In this document: positions 1 to 13,674 of the stretch, one piece after another
Layout: every line of letters begins with the position of its first letter
Numbering within the stretch: position 1 is the stretch's first letter
Origin: Lineus longissimus
Taxonomy: Eukaryota > Nemertea > Pilidiophora > Heteronemertea > Lineidae
Direction of reading: 5' to 3'
Assembly: GCF_910592395.1 (NCBI RefSeq)
Contig: NC_088325.1
Coordinates: 15,566,109-15,626,108, forward strand
Length of the DNA: 60,000 bases
Made by a program: the position numbers and the translations under genes
Notes under the pieces: model-generated
Seen by the model: only the letters and a program-made list of their open reading frames with translations
What the model was told of the DNA's origin: nothing
Databases searched by the model: none

Positions 1-98
1 TGTGGCTGTGTAGTAGCAGTATTGATGACAATTCAGTGGCTGTGCTTGAAGGATTATCTGTAAAAGTGCTCGATGTGAAACGAAGTCATTGACTGCTC

Positions 99-400
99 AT
101 CTCCTAAGCCAGTTGTTGCCGGAGGCAAGGATCGTTATGATATACTGTACATGAGACTGGATCAAGATGCTCGGGGCAGCTGAGGTTGTGCTTTCAGATT
201 ATTGAGAGGATTTGCTGGCTGTGGAAGGGCTTGGAAGGGTTGCCTGTGCTCGGTGGGAATCCTCCTAAGCCAGTTGTTGCAACGATGGAGGAGAGGCCAG
301 GATCGTTATGATGTGCTGTACATGATGCTGGATGATGTAGCTCGGAGCAGCCGAGGTAATTCTTTCAGATCGTTGAGAGGCTCCTGCTTGTGGTGAGTGT
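99..400 (+). repeat. Diverged tandem duplication, about 160-bp unit
   Basis: The stretch at about 99-230 is echoed at about 259-395. Both copies carry CTCCTAAGCCAGTTGTTGC, then AGGATCGTTATGAT, then a CTGTACATGA block, a GCTCGG/GCAGC block and a TTTCAGAT/TTGAGAGG block in the same order, separated by small indels. The copies are clearly diverged. Translated, both give a similar RYD.LYM.LD fragment, but stops interrupt the first, so an intact coding role is not supported. Confidence 0.6.
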
Positions 401-739
401 TTTGTTTGAGGCAAACAGTGGTTTCTTTGAGGGTGTTCTTCTGGTAGTTTTGTCTCTGAAAAGGGAGCATTGATGAATCCTTAGCGTGGTTGTTCTGTTG
501 GAGAACAGTGATGTTCTCTCTAGATTGGACTCCGAGTCGTTCGAAATTCTCCGACAGCTCTCAGGTTGTTTTACTTTTGTATAGTTTGGTCTAGCGTCTT
601 GGTGTTCTCATTGCATGTTTCCTTGATATCACTGGAGGTGACAGGCCCTGGCATCCTGTATTTCCTGTCCAACATGTGTTGCCCTTAGTAAGCCACTGAC
701 CTGCATCAGTTGCTTGATGTGTTTCTGTTCACCAAGCGT

Positions 740-1180
740 GGAAGTCGATCCTTCGTAACTGGTGCTGAAGACAAAACACCATAAATTGTACAAATCATCC
801 ATAACAAGCAGGGTGTGACCGCAACTGCTCCACTAATAAAGCTACCTGTCATTTGAATCCCCTGGTAAAGAAGAGGCCACTCTGTGCCCACCTACCATGG
901 ATGTCTATCCTTCGTAATTGGTGCCAAAGACGAAACGCGATTGGAAAAATGATCTGATACGTGTTCTCACAAATGGGCAGTAAACATACATGGCACAGTT
1001 GATTCTTGGCAGCAAAATAATCCACTCTCAGAAGTTCATGGACAGATGATGGAAGGCTGCCCTTTATTAACCGTGGCAAAGACAAAACAAGATAAATTGG
1101 AATGAATTATCCATAACAAGCAACGTGTTGCCACAAATGGGGCATCAATAAAGCTACATCACCAGGGGACATTAGCTGCT
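740..1180. repeat. Diverged tandem repeats, about 150-160-bp unit, three copies
   Basis: Three blocks start near 750, 907 and 1060 with related text (CTTCGTAACTGGTG, CTTCGTAATTGGTG, TTATTAACCGTGG), each followed by AAGACAAAAC or AAGACGAAAC. The first and third also share ATAAATTG, ATCCATAACAAGCA and AATAAAGCTAC. Divergence is high, so this is an old array. No coding function is apparent. Confidence 0.5.
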
Positions 1181-4100
1181 GCTCTGTCCGCCAACAAACC
1201 ACACCATTATCATGGTAATGGACATTGTAAACTGTGGTGGTTCGGAAATAGGTAAAGATTCTCATTTCCGTAATGACCGAAATCTCTAACATTATTCTAA
1301 AGTGGATGGATGGATTCCATCAGTTGTCAGTTACAGTTCTCTATCCTAGATGGTCAAGGTTCAAAAGCAGTTCCTTCAGTAAGTGGTACTTTCAAAATCT
1401 TGAACAAGTTGAAAGCAAAAATGTGAGCTTAATGCCTTATGGCTGTCGATGACCTCGGAAAAGAGGCTGGTTTCATGAAGAAACCTCACCCTGAAGAAAG
1501 GGTTCAGATTATATAAAGAAGCCTTTCTTCTGAAACCTTTATGCAAGAAGCCGCTGAAAAGGTCACTGGTCACTCAGTGTTAGTAGTTGATATTACTGTG
1601 GATATAAGTGATAAAAGAAAAAACAACACTGATGGGGGTGCCGAGTGGGGAGGAAATGGACAGGTCCATAATAAGTGGTATTATCAAGAGAACAGCAAGC
1701 ACAGGTGATGTGGAGATGACGTTTGGTACTGAGGGGGAAAACATCTAGAAGACCTTGAAGAAAGTGTCAATAGAAGAACGGGAAATAGAAGTACATCCGA
1801 TGTAGCTTACCTCTGTGATGTTTGGCTTATTTATCTTGTTAGAGATCAAAGACACTGTTCAAAGCTTAGTGAGTGGATGTTTATCCTCTGTTTGCCGCAG
1901 CACTCCTTTGGGAGTGTGTGGGCTGTCTACGTTGATGACCATGTTTGGACTCCAGGTCATCTTAGCGTTGGTCAACATTGATTCTTTAAAGTTGGCAGGT
2001 CTACTAGCGGAGGAAGGAAGGGATGGGTATCTCATTTATCTGTTTTTAAGGAAAGGGATGGTCAGGAATGACCAGGAAGGGTAAAAAGTGTCTGTATGTG
2101 GGAACACAGTGAAGAGATTGTTGTTTCGCTTGCAGCGATCATGGCAAATGGATATTTGTTGCCATGATACAGTGTGTCTGGGACAAAGTGACGTCAATAG
2201 GTTTTTTCAGGTGAAATTTGTATAATTGTGGAAGACTTGTGTTATTCATGAACTTTCCACTTCATTGAGGAATGGTGCTGATCTAAATGATGTACTTCGC
2301 CCTCATCATGACACCATAACTGCAACTCATGTCTACATGTTCCATAATGTCTTGAAATCTGACACAAATTTGAACAATTTGATGACGCCAATGGAAGAAG
2401 GTTAGCCTGAAGTCGTCTCTTGAGTGGTGATGTCCTTACGCAATCACCTTCGATGATGACGAAACTTCTGTGGGACCAGGCAAACCCCCTCGCTCTAATT
2501 CTAACCATATTTTGGTTAGCTTGGCAAATATGTCTCAAATAGAATTTGAGAACTTCAAGCAGGTTTACAGGATTCAATTTGTACCTTCTCTAGATATGAG
2601 ATTCAATTATCTGTTGGAAAGTGATGGAGACGGCCTCCACAGCCTTGACAGGCAACCAGTCTTAGAGACGGAACACGAACCAGGATAGACGTCCCTGGTC
2701 AGCCTTGGATGGCAAGACAGTCTATGAGAAGAAACCTCAAGAATCAAATCCAGCCACTGTAGTCCAGGGACTGCACGGCAGACAGAACAGCTTCAGGAAA
2801 GCTGACCCGTTTGGACATGGCATTTGTATCCCCTGATCAAAAGCTGTGAAATATTGCCTTGTTCGTCGAGATGGCATGTTGTCTATGGGAGTGGGGAAAG
2901 AAAGTAGCAGTCCGTTTCATTTGATGGCTGTTGAAGTAAGCATAGCATACTGAACAGCAGTCAGTTGCAATGAATGCAGAATGAAGCGAGCATTTTGTTC
3001 GGGAATAATGATCACAAAGTTCTGATAGAATGGGAAAGGACCATTGTGTTAGATGGCTCTTGAGAACCTACAGCATTTCAAGCAGCTTCATGAAGGCGGC
3101 AGTCACTTTCATCATTGCGATTGTCATCCCAAGGTGATGTGACTACTTTGCAGTGGTTCCTGAGTGATTGTACTTGGAGGCGACTTCTCTAGAGGCAAGA
3201 CAATTCAACCACACGCTAAAGCAACTTGTGGGATGCATGTGTTGTGTTGCAATCTCGCAGCCATGTATTTGTATCTGAAGATGAGGTTCTTAATAGGCTA
3301 CGTTCCTTGCTGGTGGAAGGGGTAGGATCATTTGCACCAAATGCTGAGGTTGATCAAACCAATAGCCTTTAGCTATATCTTCCCCGCCAGTCAAGCTCCC
3401 CACACCTCTTGCTTTATCAATTTCCAGTACCCTCGAGTCCAATCAAGAGTTCTAAATCGATCAGTGGCACTCTTTTTCTCATCTAGAGAGCTGTTGTTGG
3501 TCGCTTTGCGACACAGGAGCCTGGTAAGTAATATTAGCTACATGACCAGCATGTCAAACTATTGGACTCACAGCTTTACCTGCCTATGGAATGGCTGCCG
3601 TTGACAAGACCAGTGTGCAGTAACTCTAAGCCTTGGTTCCTTCTTCTGAAAGAGCCATTGTTGCCAAAAGGGCCCCCTGGATGTCACACATATATCTTCT
3701 TTCCTAATCTCCTCACATTGGTAACGTTTTTCTGCTGTTATTGGACATTTGTTACCGCGGCTAATGGAGCATCGACCTTGGGATTCTCATTGGGCTGAGT
3801 TTCCATGGTGATGCTGCAGATTGTCTGCTTCTGTTGTAAGTTTGGAAGAAGAATCTTGCTCATTGAAGGGTGGGTTATTGGGTGAAAGATTGGAGAGTAT
3901 CAGATGGAGGCCGTTGTTATGGGTCCACACCTACTTCTCCAAGCCCAAAAGCATCTTCCTTGAAGCAATTCCTATATGCTAACCTGATGAGAGATGGCAC
4001 TCAGTTTTATAGTGAAAGTGAACCAGCAGATTCCATCTGTCCTTTGAATAACCTGGGATGGTAGTCAGACTATGTTACGCCACAAGGGATAGCTACCCAC

Positions 4101-4529
4101 TGATGTCCACTAGCACCCTCAACACTCAAGAGGGAAGTAATCACCATGACAACATGTACACTCCACGGCAACGGGTGGCGGCCACACTTGAGCCAATCTA
4201 CTGTAATTGCTGTACTTTTGAAAACGGTGACTTCATCGGCTAGCGGGACAGGGTTCGATGTCCGTGTGATTGGGACAAATATGATTGGATAAATGGTAGT
4301 TTTATCAATACCAGGGTTTGTTGTTGGATTATTGAGTGAGATGAGGTGGGAAGCAGTTAAGGTCAGAGGAGGGTTGCCAGTGGAGTAGAGGAATGTCATG
4401 GATGTGGCTGCAGGGATCATATAGCAATATAGTTAACTGGATATGTCAGATTCGGATAATAAAAAAATGTGTTATTTGTTCTGTAGCATTGTAAATATTT
4501 ACTTGGATCTTTTTCAATAGTATTGCTAG

Positions 4530-4870
4530 TGTGTGTTCATACTGCATTCTCTGTGCTCTGGTGTCTTGTGCTTGCGGCAGCAGGATACACAGTTGAAGGA
4601 TACTCCACCCTACACTTCTCCTAGCTTGGCTCGACTGGGTGAGAACACAAGCTGCTTCTTTCAAAAGTGGATGGGATTCAAACTAATCTTGAAGTGGTTC
4701 CACGTACTCTTTGCTCTGGTGTGGTGTGTCTTGTGATGTTCCCTCCACACTTCTTTGAACTTGCCGGTGCTACTCTAGTTGAGCTTTACTCTCGAAAATG
4801 GATGAGAATATCTAGTCTGAGTTGGATCCACATGCTCTTACATTTCTGGTGTCTTGTGCCTGTGGCAAAT
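4530..4870. repeat. Diverged tandem repeats, about 130-155-bp unit
   Basis: The phrase GCTCTGGTGTCTTGTG near 4555 recurs as GCTCTGGTGTGGTGTGTCTTGTG near 4710 and TTTCTGGTGTCTTGTG near 4844. AAAGTGGATGGGATTC near 4663 is matched by AAAATGGATGAGAATA near 4796. The spacing suggests an ancient array of roughly three units. No function is visible. Confidence 0.45.
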
Positions 4871-5849
4871 TACAGAGTCAGGTTGTTTGAATGATGTTTC
4901 GCTGACCGCTTCAACCACCTTGCCATTGCAAGACCTCTCTTCAAAGGAATAGCATTGGATAATTCCTTACAACACAACATTGGATGCTCTGGGCTCCTCA
5001 ACAGGTGCTCACTGTTCTACAGAAATCATCTTTGGTAGCTATTTCGAGGGGGAAGGAACTGTGGTTTCGATTTTCGTGATCTTGGATTGAAGTGCTAGTT
5101 TCCTTGACTTGTCTTTGACGTCGGTTTCTCCTGATCATCTCTAAACTAGTTTTATTCAAGGTGTTGGCAATCGTAGCATCAGGCTAAAACTATCATGGTC
5201 AGCATTGCAGCATTGGAAGGTGCTGAGATTCATCATCTTACGTTCTCACCATTCCAAGTGATACTAAATCAATCCCAAGTGGTCCACTTTGGTAGCCACT
5301 TCTGTAGTAAGTTCAGCTAATCAGAAGCTGTTGAGAGCTTAGTTGTTGAAAGTTCAAACAGGGCCTCTCGATGCGATGCGCCTTGAGCTAATCTTGGAAC
5401 CATTCTAGTTGTAGAAACAGGTGTCTCTGGAGATTCCCACCTTCAATTAGGCTTCTGTGTTACAGGTGAATTTCGTTTCTTAAACATGGATCATTCAGTT
5501 GTGGAATAATGTAAAGATATCATGAACTTCAGACTGGTACAGCATTGATGGAGACACATGCTTTTTTCGGAAACGCTTCATTTCTCGAAAATGTAAGCCA
5601 CTTTTAAACTCGAATCAAAGGGGACGAATAGAAGTGTATCGTTATCTTAGATCAGTTGTAAAAAATGAGGAATATTTTTGATTAACTACATACCACATGG
5701 AATTTAAAGATGCCTAAGACTTCTGACTTGTCATGTTGAGGAGAATGTTACAGAATATGACTTGGTGGCATCTAGAACTTAGGGAATACATGCATCTGCC
5801 CACCGCATTTCGTTTCATTCCGGAAACTTTGGAATATTTTCGCTATGGC

Positions 5850-5988
5850 CGTGGATTACCTGTGTCAAGGTGGCGGTGAGCGAGGGTGGCGGAGCACTGG
5901 GTGACGAGGTGTCCTTGTTACCCGCGATGTCAACAGAGCATCTACATCTTTTATGTAGATGCGGCATCGGCGGCTGTTTTCTCACGCT
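5850..5988 (+). promoter_or_regulatory. Candidate distal promoter / untranslated first exon
   Basis: This patch has more CpG and G+C than its surroundings (GCGGTGAGCGAGG, CCCGCGATG, GCGGCATCGGCGGC) and ends at a textbook donor, GTAAGT, at 5989. It contains a perfect 9-bp inverted repeat with a 7-nt loop (5938-5962). It could be a 5' UTR exon of the plus-strand RhoGAP gene that splices to exon 1 or directly to the exon at 18043. There is no protein evidence, so this is inference only. Confidence 0.25.
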
Positions 5989-8900
5989 GTAAGTATCAGT
6001 TTTAGAATTTAATTACTCTTCGTGATTTACCAAGTGTTTCTGTTGCAGTGTTTTCGTCATGGCAAAGTATTGCGATGGCATTCTATCTCAGCAATATACT
6101 CCACCACATTCCTGACTTGGGCCCCAAGTGATGGAGCTGTGTTATAGGGGAAGTGTTGGCTGTTTATGGGGTAAGCCCTGTGGTGGCCAACGTGAAGTCA
6201 AAATCAACAGTACCTGACCTCATTACTCGATGATGTGTGGCCACTCCACTAACTCAGTTCCAGGGTACCCCACTTGGAGAACAACCCCTTTAATCGTTTT
6301 GACTGCTTTTTGTTTTCAAAACAAACTCTTGACCTCAATTTGACTCCTGGACTAACAGTTGTGTTGGGTCCGCAACCCAACAATTCATATCAGCGTATCA
6401 AGTGGACTTGATAGCGTTTATGATATCTAGGTTTACACAGCACTTCTGAAGCAGTTTGATGTAAGTTACACATGTTGGGAAACATGATTGTGTGGCAACT
6501 ACAGATGCATGGACAGTCTCACGAGGGACACGGTTCTACAACGTGGACTATGATGCCTTGATGTTAAACAGCGACTATCTGGAATGAATTTGTTCATTTA
6601 GGATGTTTTGTAAAGCCTGATGGTACAGTTTGATGATCTGGTTAAGTTACGGACATTCATACTTGTGGAGGGTTATCAATTTCTCGTACAGACACACGGA
6701 TCATACTTTGCGTGACTTTGAACTTCCTGGATACAATGGATAGATCTCAGTTCTCTTTGTTCAGTGTGTAAGATATAGAGACTATATTTTGCATGTCTCC
6801 ACCAGGTTTTGTCAGATTTCTTCAACTGGGTGTACAGAATCAAGTTCCACCACTGCTGGAGATGTTGCCTTCTTTGACTTGTGCCCCTTTCCTAAGTTCA
6901 GCCACAGTTCACCCCGTCTCTGTGGCCATGATCCTTAGTTAAGATCACATGATTAGAAGTCCTTAATTGATAACTGCAAATGTGGATGCAAGCCACGGGT
7001 GATTGAAATTACCGTCATTATCTCTGGAACCACGGGTGATGAGATTTATACCAATTATCCTCGTTATCATGATTAAGCAAATAGTGACAACATCCCGGGT
7101 CTCTCGGCAAATAGAATGAGTCGTCATTGACTGCTCATAGTGTATCTCTCAGCTTGTGCAAATCTATGGAAAGTTTGAGCTTCAAATGTGATTTTCCACT
7201 GAATCCCTGCACATGTGAAAGTGGCTCATCATCTCAGGGTCATGTGAGAAGTGATGAGGTTCATGCAGCTATAACACAACACCTCTTGAGGCAGTTAGCA
7301 AGTAACATATGTTTTGTCATTGACTGCAAGTTGATGTCCCACATTGTCATGAGAAATCTGCTGCGACAGCGATTGTCAGTTGGTCGCATTGATTATGAGC
7401 AGTCTATGCTGTGGGACTGAGTTGCATTGCAGGACATTTGGTGATAGTGTTGATAGTTGCCATGACCGTCTGCGATTTCCTTGGTGGCAAATCCCAGGTG
7501 CTGTAGGGTCAGTCTCTCCAACGATCAACTCCTTAGGCTGACATATGGTAGTCAGCCATCCTGGAACCGTGGCTCTAGATTTGGACTTGCTGGCATTGAC
7601 ATGATCTGACAATGATCTCCAAGCCCATCTAACCCCAGTGCGTCTTTCCAATTACCGATGGCACCAGCGCCTTGAACATGTAGACTCACTCTTCTTGCAC
7701 ATTTTTCATCGGGGAACCAGGGTCATCAATCAATTGTATTTGATCAGTATTTGCTAAAACCATGGCAACCAATCTCATTTGTGGCAGATAAAATCGAACA
7801 AATTCTTCATCTGAAATCTCAATATTACGATTTTTCAAACTGTGTGTCCTCTTCCAATCTGGTTGCTGTGTAACTGACGAGTGGGATTAGAGATTCTGTC
7901 CAGCAGAAATAATTGTAAAATCATGATGACTTCTGTGTAAAGCAACATGATTCTCGGTCAGAAGGTTAATAACCCGAGTATTTGCCACAAAGAAACAACA
8001 GTCGACATCATCCCAGTCAATTACACTATTGCGTGAATTGAGCAAAAAACCTTACCGCTTGCTGAATCTAGTATGTCTGTGTAGATGAGATGGTCTCAGC
8101 AACTAATGATGGCAGTCTGAATAGGTCAAAAGGTTGATAATGTATTTGTACCTTACATAATGATTGCCAATCACAATATTGCACAGAAAATCGAATCCAC
8201 TGCTTAGTATATTGATTTCTGATTTCACATTTTGTAATCGGCACAAATGTTATGTTTTACATCTTGTTTGCTTTATGAACTGACTGGTATTGGCTGATTC
8301 TGGAATCAATCCAAGATGGCTTTTGTAATGGTCAGTAGGGATCAATGGGAACCTGTGTGCTGTAGCATGTGTTGGAGTGGGAGGGAGTGTTTTGCTGGCA
8401 CTAATGTGTCAGGCCTGTAGGAGACATGTGGCCGTGAACTTGGGATACAGTGCTTGGCACATGGATAACACTGGATAATACCGGTGTTCAATTCACACAC
8501 CGGTACCATTTGAGACGCCTGATGGATTTTCACTAGTCCTACTATGTTCATCTGGAACCGGCTTAAGTCCTAGTTTGTGGCTTGAAGTTCACTGTTGTTT
8601 ATGTTGATGTATCAGAGCCCAGTAAGCCTACCTGTGGATTATTTCTCAACATCTTTGCCCGGAGAATTGATATTGAGATCAGGTGCTTGCATTCTGGAGC
8701 ATCAAAAGTGAGTTTGGTGCTACCTCTTCCACTGAAAGGATCATTACTGCAATGGATCTATGGGTTGTGGTGGGCACTGGTGTCTGCAGAACAAAGTTCC
8801 ATCATCACACGAGAAGCGTGTCATCTCACTGTCCGTGCACTTGGGATCTCCTTCTCTGACATGTTATTGTGTAGGCCTTTGACCAATTTGTGGATGGCTA

Positions 8901-11900
8901 AAGCAGGTTCTTCAAGATCTCCACCGACACACCAACAGTCCTGCATCCCAGTCCAACTCTCTCAGCTCCCCAGACACTTCTTCCAGTACTGCTGGGGTCT
9001 CTTGTGTGATGCGGAGCCAGCTATCTTCTAGGCAGACAACATGTCTGTACCATTGGAGGTGTCTCCCTGTTGTTACATTGTAATCATCCCTTCATTATGT
9101 GTTGATGCTACATACACCAGGGCTTTCTCACAACCAGAGTCATGCAACCTGGCTATTCATAAACATGGCTACTTCAGTTCTTGAAATGTCAACATAAATA
9201 ATCCTTTGTAGCTGTTATGTGTGCGACATGAGGAAAACAGCTGATCGCTATAGAAACGTGCAGGTTTGAGATCCCACTTGAGAAAAACGAGGCCATACAT
9301 TGTGTATCTCCCACCCACTTGTGTATTGTCCAGGATCTCCAACTTGTGCTGGAGGATACCGATTTTTTGTGTTGTGATCTTCTTTGTGATGTCAGCAGTG
9401 TTTTTTGGGCCAAATGGTTCTGCGTTGGTGGTATGAGTGATCTCATTCAGTCAGGTTTGCTGGATTAGAATTGGGAATCTGACGTTTTTTGGTAGCCTGT
9501 CATTTGCTGTGATATTCAAGGTATCTGCTGGCAATATGTTTGAAAGTTTCTGAGCCCAATCTGTTTTGGAAAGGACTGCAGTTGGCATTGTGCAGTCTAT
9601 GTTCTCTTTTAGTTTGGGAATCATCATCCATTCATCTTCTTGATCTTAGTTGTGTTGTCTCTTGCCATTCAATCCATCATTCTCAATTGGATTATGCTCG
9701 AGTTTTATCCAAACTCGTGACATATGGATGTTGTAATCTGATATTTACAATGTTTCATGTGCACATTCTACTGTAGCTCTCAATGAATGCAGTGGTAAGT
9801 TATAGATTTTCTGTGTTCTCGTGCTGGTACAATGCTGTTGGTAGTGTTGGTGACATTGGTTCTGCTAGCAAGTTGGCAGCATACATCATGAATGCTGTGG
9901 TTGCCGTACAACTGTGCTTTCTAAATCTCAGCTGATCTCTGCTTATTCTTCTGCAATCCACTTCATTCTTGGTTCTTGATACCTATTCGAAACAACTGCC
10001 CATTGATGGTTCCTCTGTTGATCCCCAAGGCTTCTCTTCAAATTGTGCCAGTCTTGCTCATTTCAAAGTGGTTTCCGGTGAGCTCAGTTGTATTACACCA
10101 GCTGAGCAATGGAGATTGAGAGTTTGCTCTGCTTGCCTGAAACTTCCATTCCCTCTAGGTACTTGGGTTACCTCTTTTATCATCCACAGTGCTCAGTGAT
10201 GCCAGCTGTTGACAAGACAGTGGAGAAGCCATCACAAAGCATTGGTACTTGCCATGCAAAGAACGCGTTATACAAAAAGACAGTGTTTTACTGAACGATG
10301 TTGTCCTGATGGGATGCAACATGCAAGACAAGATCTGTTAGCATAATTGATCAGTCTGCTGGGTGCACTAATTACATTTGTGTTAATTAGTGCTTGAGTA
10401 ATGAGGGGCGTTCTGCTGATGTTCCACTTCAGTGGTTGAGGTGCAGCATCGTTGATTGAGAGATAGAGAGTTCCCCGGAGTGCGTTCCAATGAGGAGTTG
10501 CCTTTCCTTCCCTCTACACTCTATCGTATTGTGTCCCATTTTGTTGTAGCGAAAGTATGTTCAGAAATGCTGAGCTCGAGACCATTGGTGGCCAAGTATG
10601 GCAGCCCATTTTGTTGTGACTATGGTATGTTCTGATTGGAGACACTTTTCATTTTTTGCTCTTGAACAGCATTGTCTTGATGAAGAGTTCTCAGCAAAGA
10701 AGGATAACTTGAGTGTGGATTTCTGACGTTGACTCATCTGGGGACGTCAATATCTGAGGTGGAATTACCATTTTTGAGTGAGCCCGTCTGTATCCGCACG
10801 AGTAGTTTAACATCACTCGCACTGACTCATGATGTGTTTCTACTTCAGAGCAGAGAACATTTGGAACTCTCAAGTGTCAAGCAATCACTTGGACTTCAGT
10901 GTACATCTCGGCATGTCTCTTTACTTGGATCAGTAGACTTGTATTTCGGGATCCAGCTACTCTTCTCAGCTGCATACCGCTGTTTCATTTTCAAATGACG
11001 TGTTCTTGGGATTCAAGATCTTTTGCTTTACATTCAAGGATACTACCTTACTTCTGGTCCTTTGCTCCTCTGAGAACTTTTGTCACCACCAACATTCCAG
11101 CACCTTTCTATGGTGATCCTCTCCTGTTCCTGCCAAGAGTTACCCATGGTATTCATGTCACTCTCCAGATCTAACTGATCTAACTCTTCAGGGTCTTGGA
11201 GTATGAACTGGTGGCACTCCTGTAAGGTACAGAGTGTTTGTGGTGTTGGGAAAAGGGTCATTGTGCAGCATCATGCTATAAGCTTATGCTCGCAGTGATG
11301 CAGTGTCTTACAGTTTCTGACAAGGGATTTGGTTGTGACTTTTCTGTCTTTATCAATTTGCTGACTCATCTGGGAGCTCAGTAACTGAAGAACGGAGATG
11401 AGCCGTTTTTGTTCAAAAGAGAATCTCCTCTGCCAGAAAAGCCGTTTTTCACAGAAACTGGATCATTGTGACTCACTTGTTGCGGATTGAATGTCTGCTT
11501 TGGGAATCAATTCAGGATTTTCAAGATGGATTGGGTCATATCGAGATTGCATTTTGATAGCAAGGTTTGAGTTAAAAAATCTCGGTGGTCGATTTTCTTG
11601 GCAGCTTTGGCTGATATTGAGTCAGATGTAGTTGATGGGGTGTGCTTGGTCTGCCAAAGATTGCTCCTCCGATTTCCAGTGGAGCTTACTCTTGACTTGT
11701 CCTGTGACAGGGATGGTAGTCTGCTGCGTGTACTGACTGAGAGTGGGGATTGGCTTCAGGGATGCAGCTACTGTGGAGCATTCTCAAGGCTGTGCGGAGC
11801 AGAGGCTCCAGATTGGCGTCAGACTGAAACTGTGACCCAGAGCATAGGCCATTACAAGTTATACTGCTTCTTTGGACTCTACTCTTCCAGAACAGATGTC

Positions 11901-13500
11901 GACATAAGCAGTTGCTTTTCGTGGAAAGTTTTTCGGCTAAATGAACTCAGCTTGATCTTTCTGACTCGGCAAGTGTTGATGCCAGTCCCTACCAGTCTAC
12001 TCATTCTGTTTATTTGAGACTCCGTTTGGGATCGCTGATGTTATTTCTGACGCTGCACTCTATGCAGCAGGCATCTTTACTCAGGATAGTTTACGTTTAA
12101 CAAGGAGGTTCTGTTTCAGTTTCTGATAGGAAGGTGTGTGTGATGGAAGATACCACAGGTTGTTCTGGAATGTGAGGAGTTGTGGGTAAAGTGATTGTTA
12201 TTAGCTTGGTTATATGGTTTGAGTGGTCACTGTCGTTCCGGTTATCATTATCCGTCTGTAGGGCCGTCTTCTAGTCTTCCAAAAGAAAGGAAGATCTCTT
12301 CAGCACGATGACTAAAGGATTGCTTGTTTTAGTACCTCTCTGATTCAAGGTGTGTGGGGCCCAGGGATTAATTGTTTGATGTTCACACTCGTTCTTCTTT
12401 CCCTGTGGACTGGAGGAATAATCATATTGCTGAATTGGAGTGAGGATACTCGGCGATTTACATGAATGTCTGTCACAGATGACAGACTGCACCAAACGTT
12501 TCTGCGGCAGAGCTTAGCAGCGTTGGGAGAAGTTGGAACCCTGGCTCCCTCTGAGTTGTGTTTGATCCTGTTGAGGCTTCGGGATCAAAGTTGGTCACAA
12601 CTCATGTTCATTGATGGATGAGGGTGATTGAATCTTTCAGGACAACCAAAAATTCATCATATTTTGGACGTATCCCCTTCAGTAATCCCTAACTGTGTGC
12701 TTATGTTTGGCCTTTGGCTGTCAGCTTTACAAAACTATATTAACAAGTATAGATGGCTGCCAGACAGAGTCGAGTCTTCAATACCAGAGGTGTCTCTAAC
12801 ATACAGGAGCTGTATGCTCACAGTCTGGCACTCACTTGTCTGCCTACATCCATGAGTTGTGTTGATACACTTTACTCCATCTGCGGTATTGATCGTCTGT
12901 GCAGATGTCTCGATTGAAGTGATTTTAATTGGCTTTTCATATTTCCTGTAGGCCATTGTGTGGGCTGAATGAGTAATGTTACTTGTGTGTATAATTCATT
13001 CATTCATGCTACACTCGAGCCAATATATTGATGGATGTACGCATGCAGCCGGTGTTGTGAAACAAAGGGTGAAAGCAGCAAATGTCTGTGGTTTCCAGTT
13101 GAACAGTCTCATACCAAATGAGCAGTTCTTTAAGACAGATACATTGATACAATTTCCCTCTACATTAGGAGCTAATATCTTGAGATGCCCCATCTAAAAC
13201 CTTCGATTGTTTTCATTGGTATTTGATGAGTTTGTATCTTAGATCTGGTGTATTCTGGTTGAGACCATGCTGTGAGTTTGATGCTTCTGGTCACTTTGAG
13301 GTCGAGATCACTTCTGGTAGAATTGACCTTGACATCTGATTTGTAGGATTTCACAGTGAAGCAGAGATGGAGAGGCACTTCTGTCATTGACCCTGGAGTG
13401 AAGACTTTGAAAATAACATTGTAGAACTGAATCAAAATGGAACAACTTGTGAAATAGAATTCTGACATTGAGACTGTAATCTTTGGATTTGTGGTGCTAT
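5989..13500. other. Stretch without a recognised gene
   Basis: No exon with known homology could be found on either strand. The longest frames (149 codons from 8582, 139 codons from 11598, both plus) resemble nothing I know and lack flanking splice or promoter logic. A short duplication is visible near 10537 and 10601, both CCCATTTTGTTGT followed by GGTATGTTC or AGTATGTTC. The stretch is likely the first intron or the upstream flank of the RhoGAP gene. Confidence 0.45.
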
Positions 13501-13528
13501 TCTACAAACTAGTCATGAGATTGTGGAG

Positions 13529-13534
13529 TATAAA
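13529..13534 (+). promoter_or_regulatory. TATA-box-like motif before the candidate first coding exon
   Basis: TATAAA lies about 50 bases before the ATG at 13580, a plausible core-promoter distance (start of transcription near 13560). No clear splice acceptor is visible between it and the ATG, which favours a local promoter over splicing from an upstream exon. A single six-base match is weak evidence. Confidence 0.25.
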
Positions 13535-13579
13535 ACATTGCTTTGATTAAACTCTGAAACTTGTGGAGTATTCTATATA

Positions 13580-13674
13580 ATGATGGATGTCCTGTTATGT
13601 GGAAGTGGGAACAAGAAAAAGATCCGCAAGAGTTACAGTTTTACGTACGGGACACGGCCATGGATAAGGAAACG
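13580..13674 (+). CDS. Candidate exon 1 (start codon) of the RhoGAP gene
   Basis: ATG ATG at 13580/13583 opens 31 codons plus two bases, ending at a GTGAGT donor. An in-frame stop at 13544 precedes it, so this would be the first ATG. The second ATG has the better start context (A at -3, G at +4). The peptide is basic (KKKIRKSYSFTYG, then RPWIRKR). The exon ends in phase 2, exactly what the exon at 18043 needs, but a chance phase match is 1 in 3 and I recognise no homology. Confidence 0.4.

Larger units (their letters stand above)
1..5840. other. Intergenic or far-5' region, no gene recognised
   Basis: I see no exon that I can link to a known protein and no open frame above about 110 codons. 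The sequence has stops in all frames and no coding look. It holds diverged duplications (listed separately at 99-400, 740-1180 and 4530-4870). It could be intergenic DNA, or a long first intron if the plus-strand RhoGAP gene starts near 5.9 kb or further left. Confidence 0.5.

Noticed and set aside
4230-4275. GGTTCGATGTCC as a tRNA B-box
   Set aside because: No A-box at the right distance, no cloverleaf and no terminator; chance match.
8582-9031. 149-codon plus-strand open frame
   Set aside because: No recognisable domain, no codon or splice pattern of a gene, and it lies in a gene-poor stretch with frames of similar length by chance.
11598-12017. 139-codon plus-strand open frame
   Set aside because: Unrecognised, low coding look and no supporting promoter or splice context.
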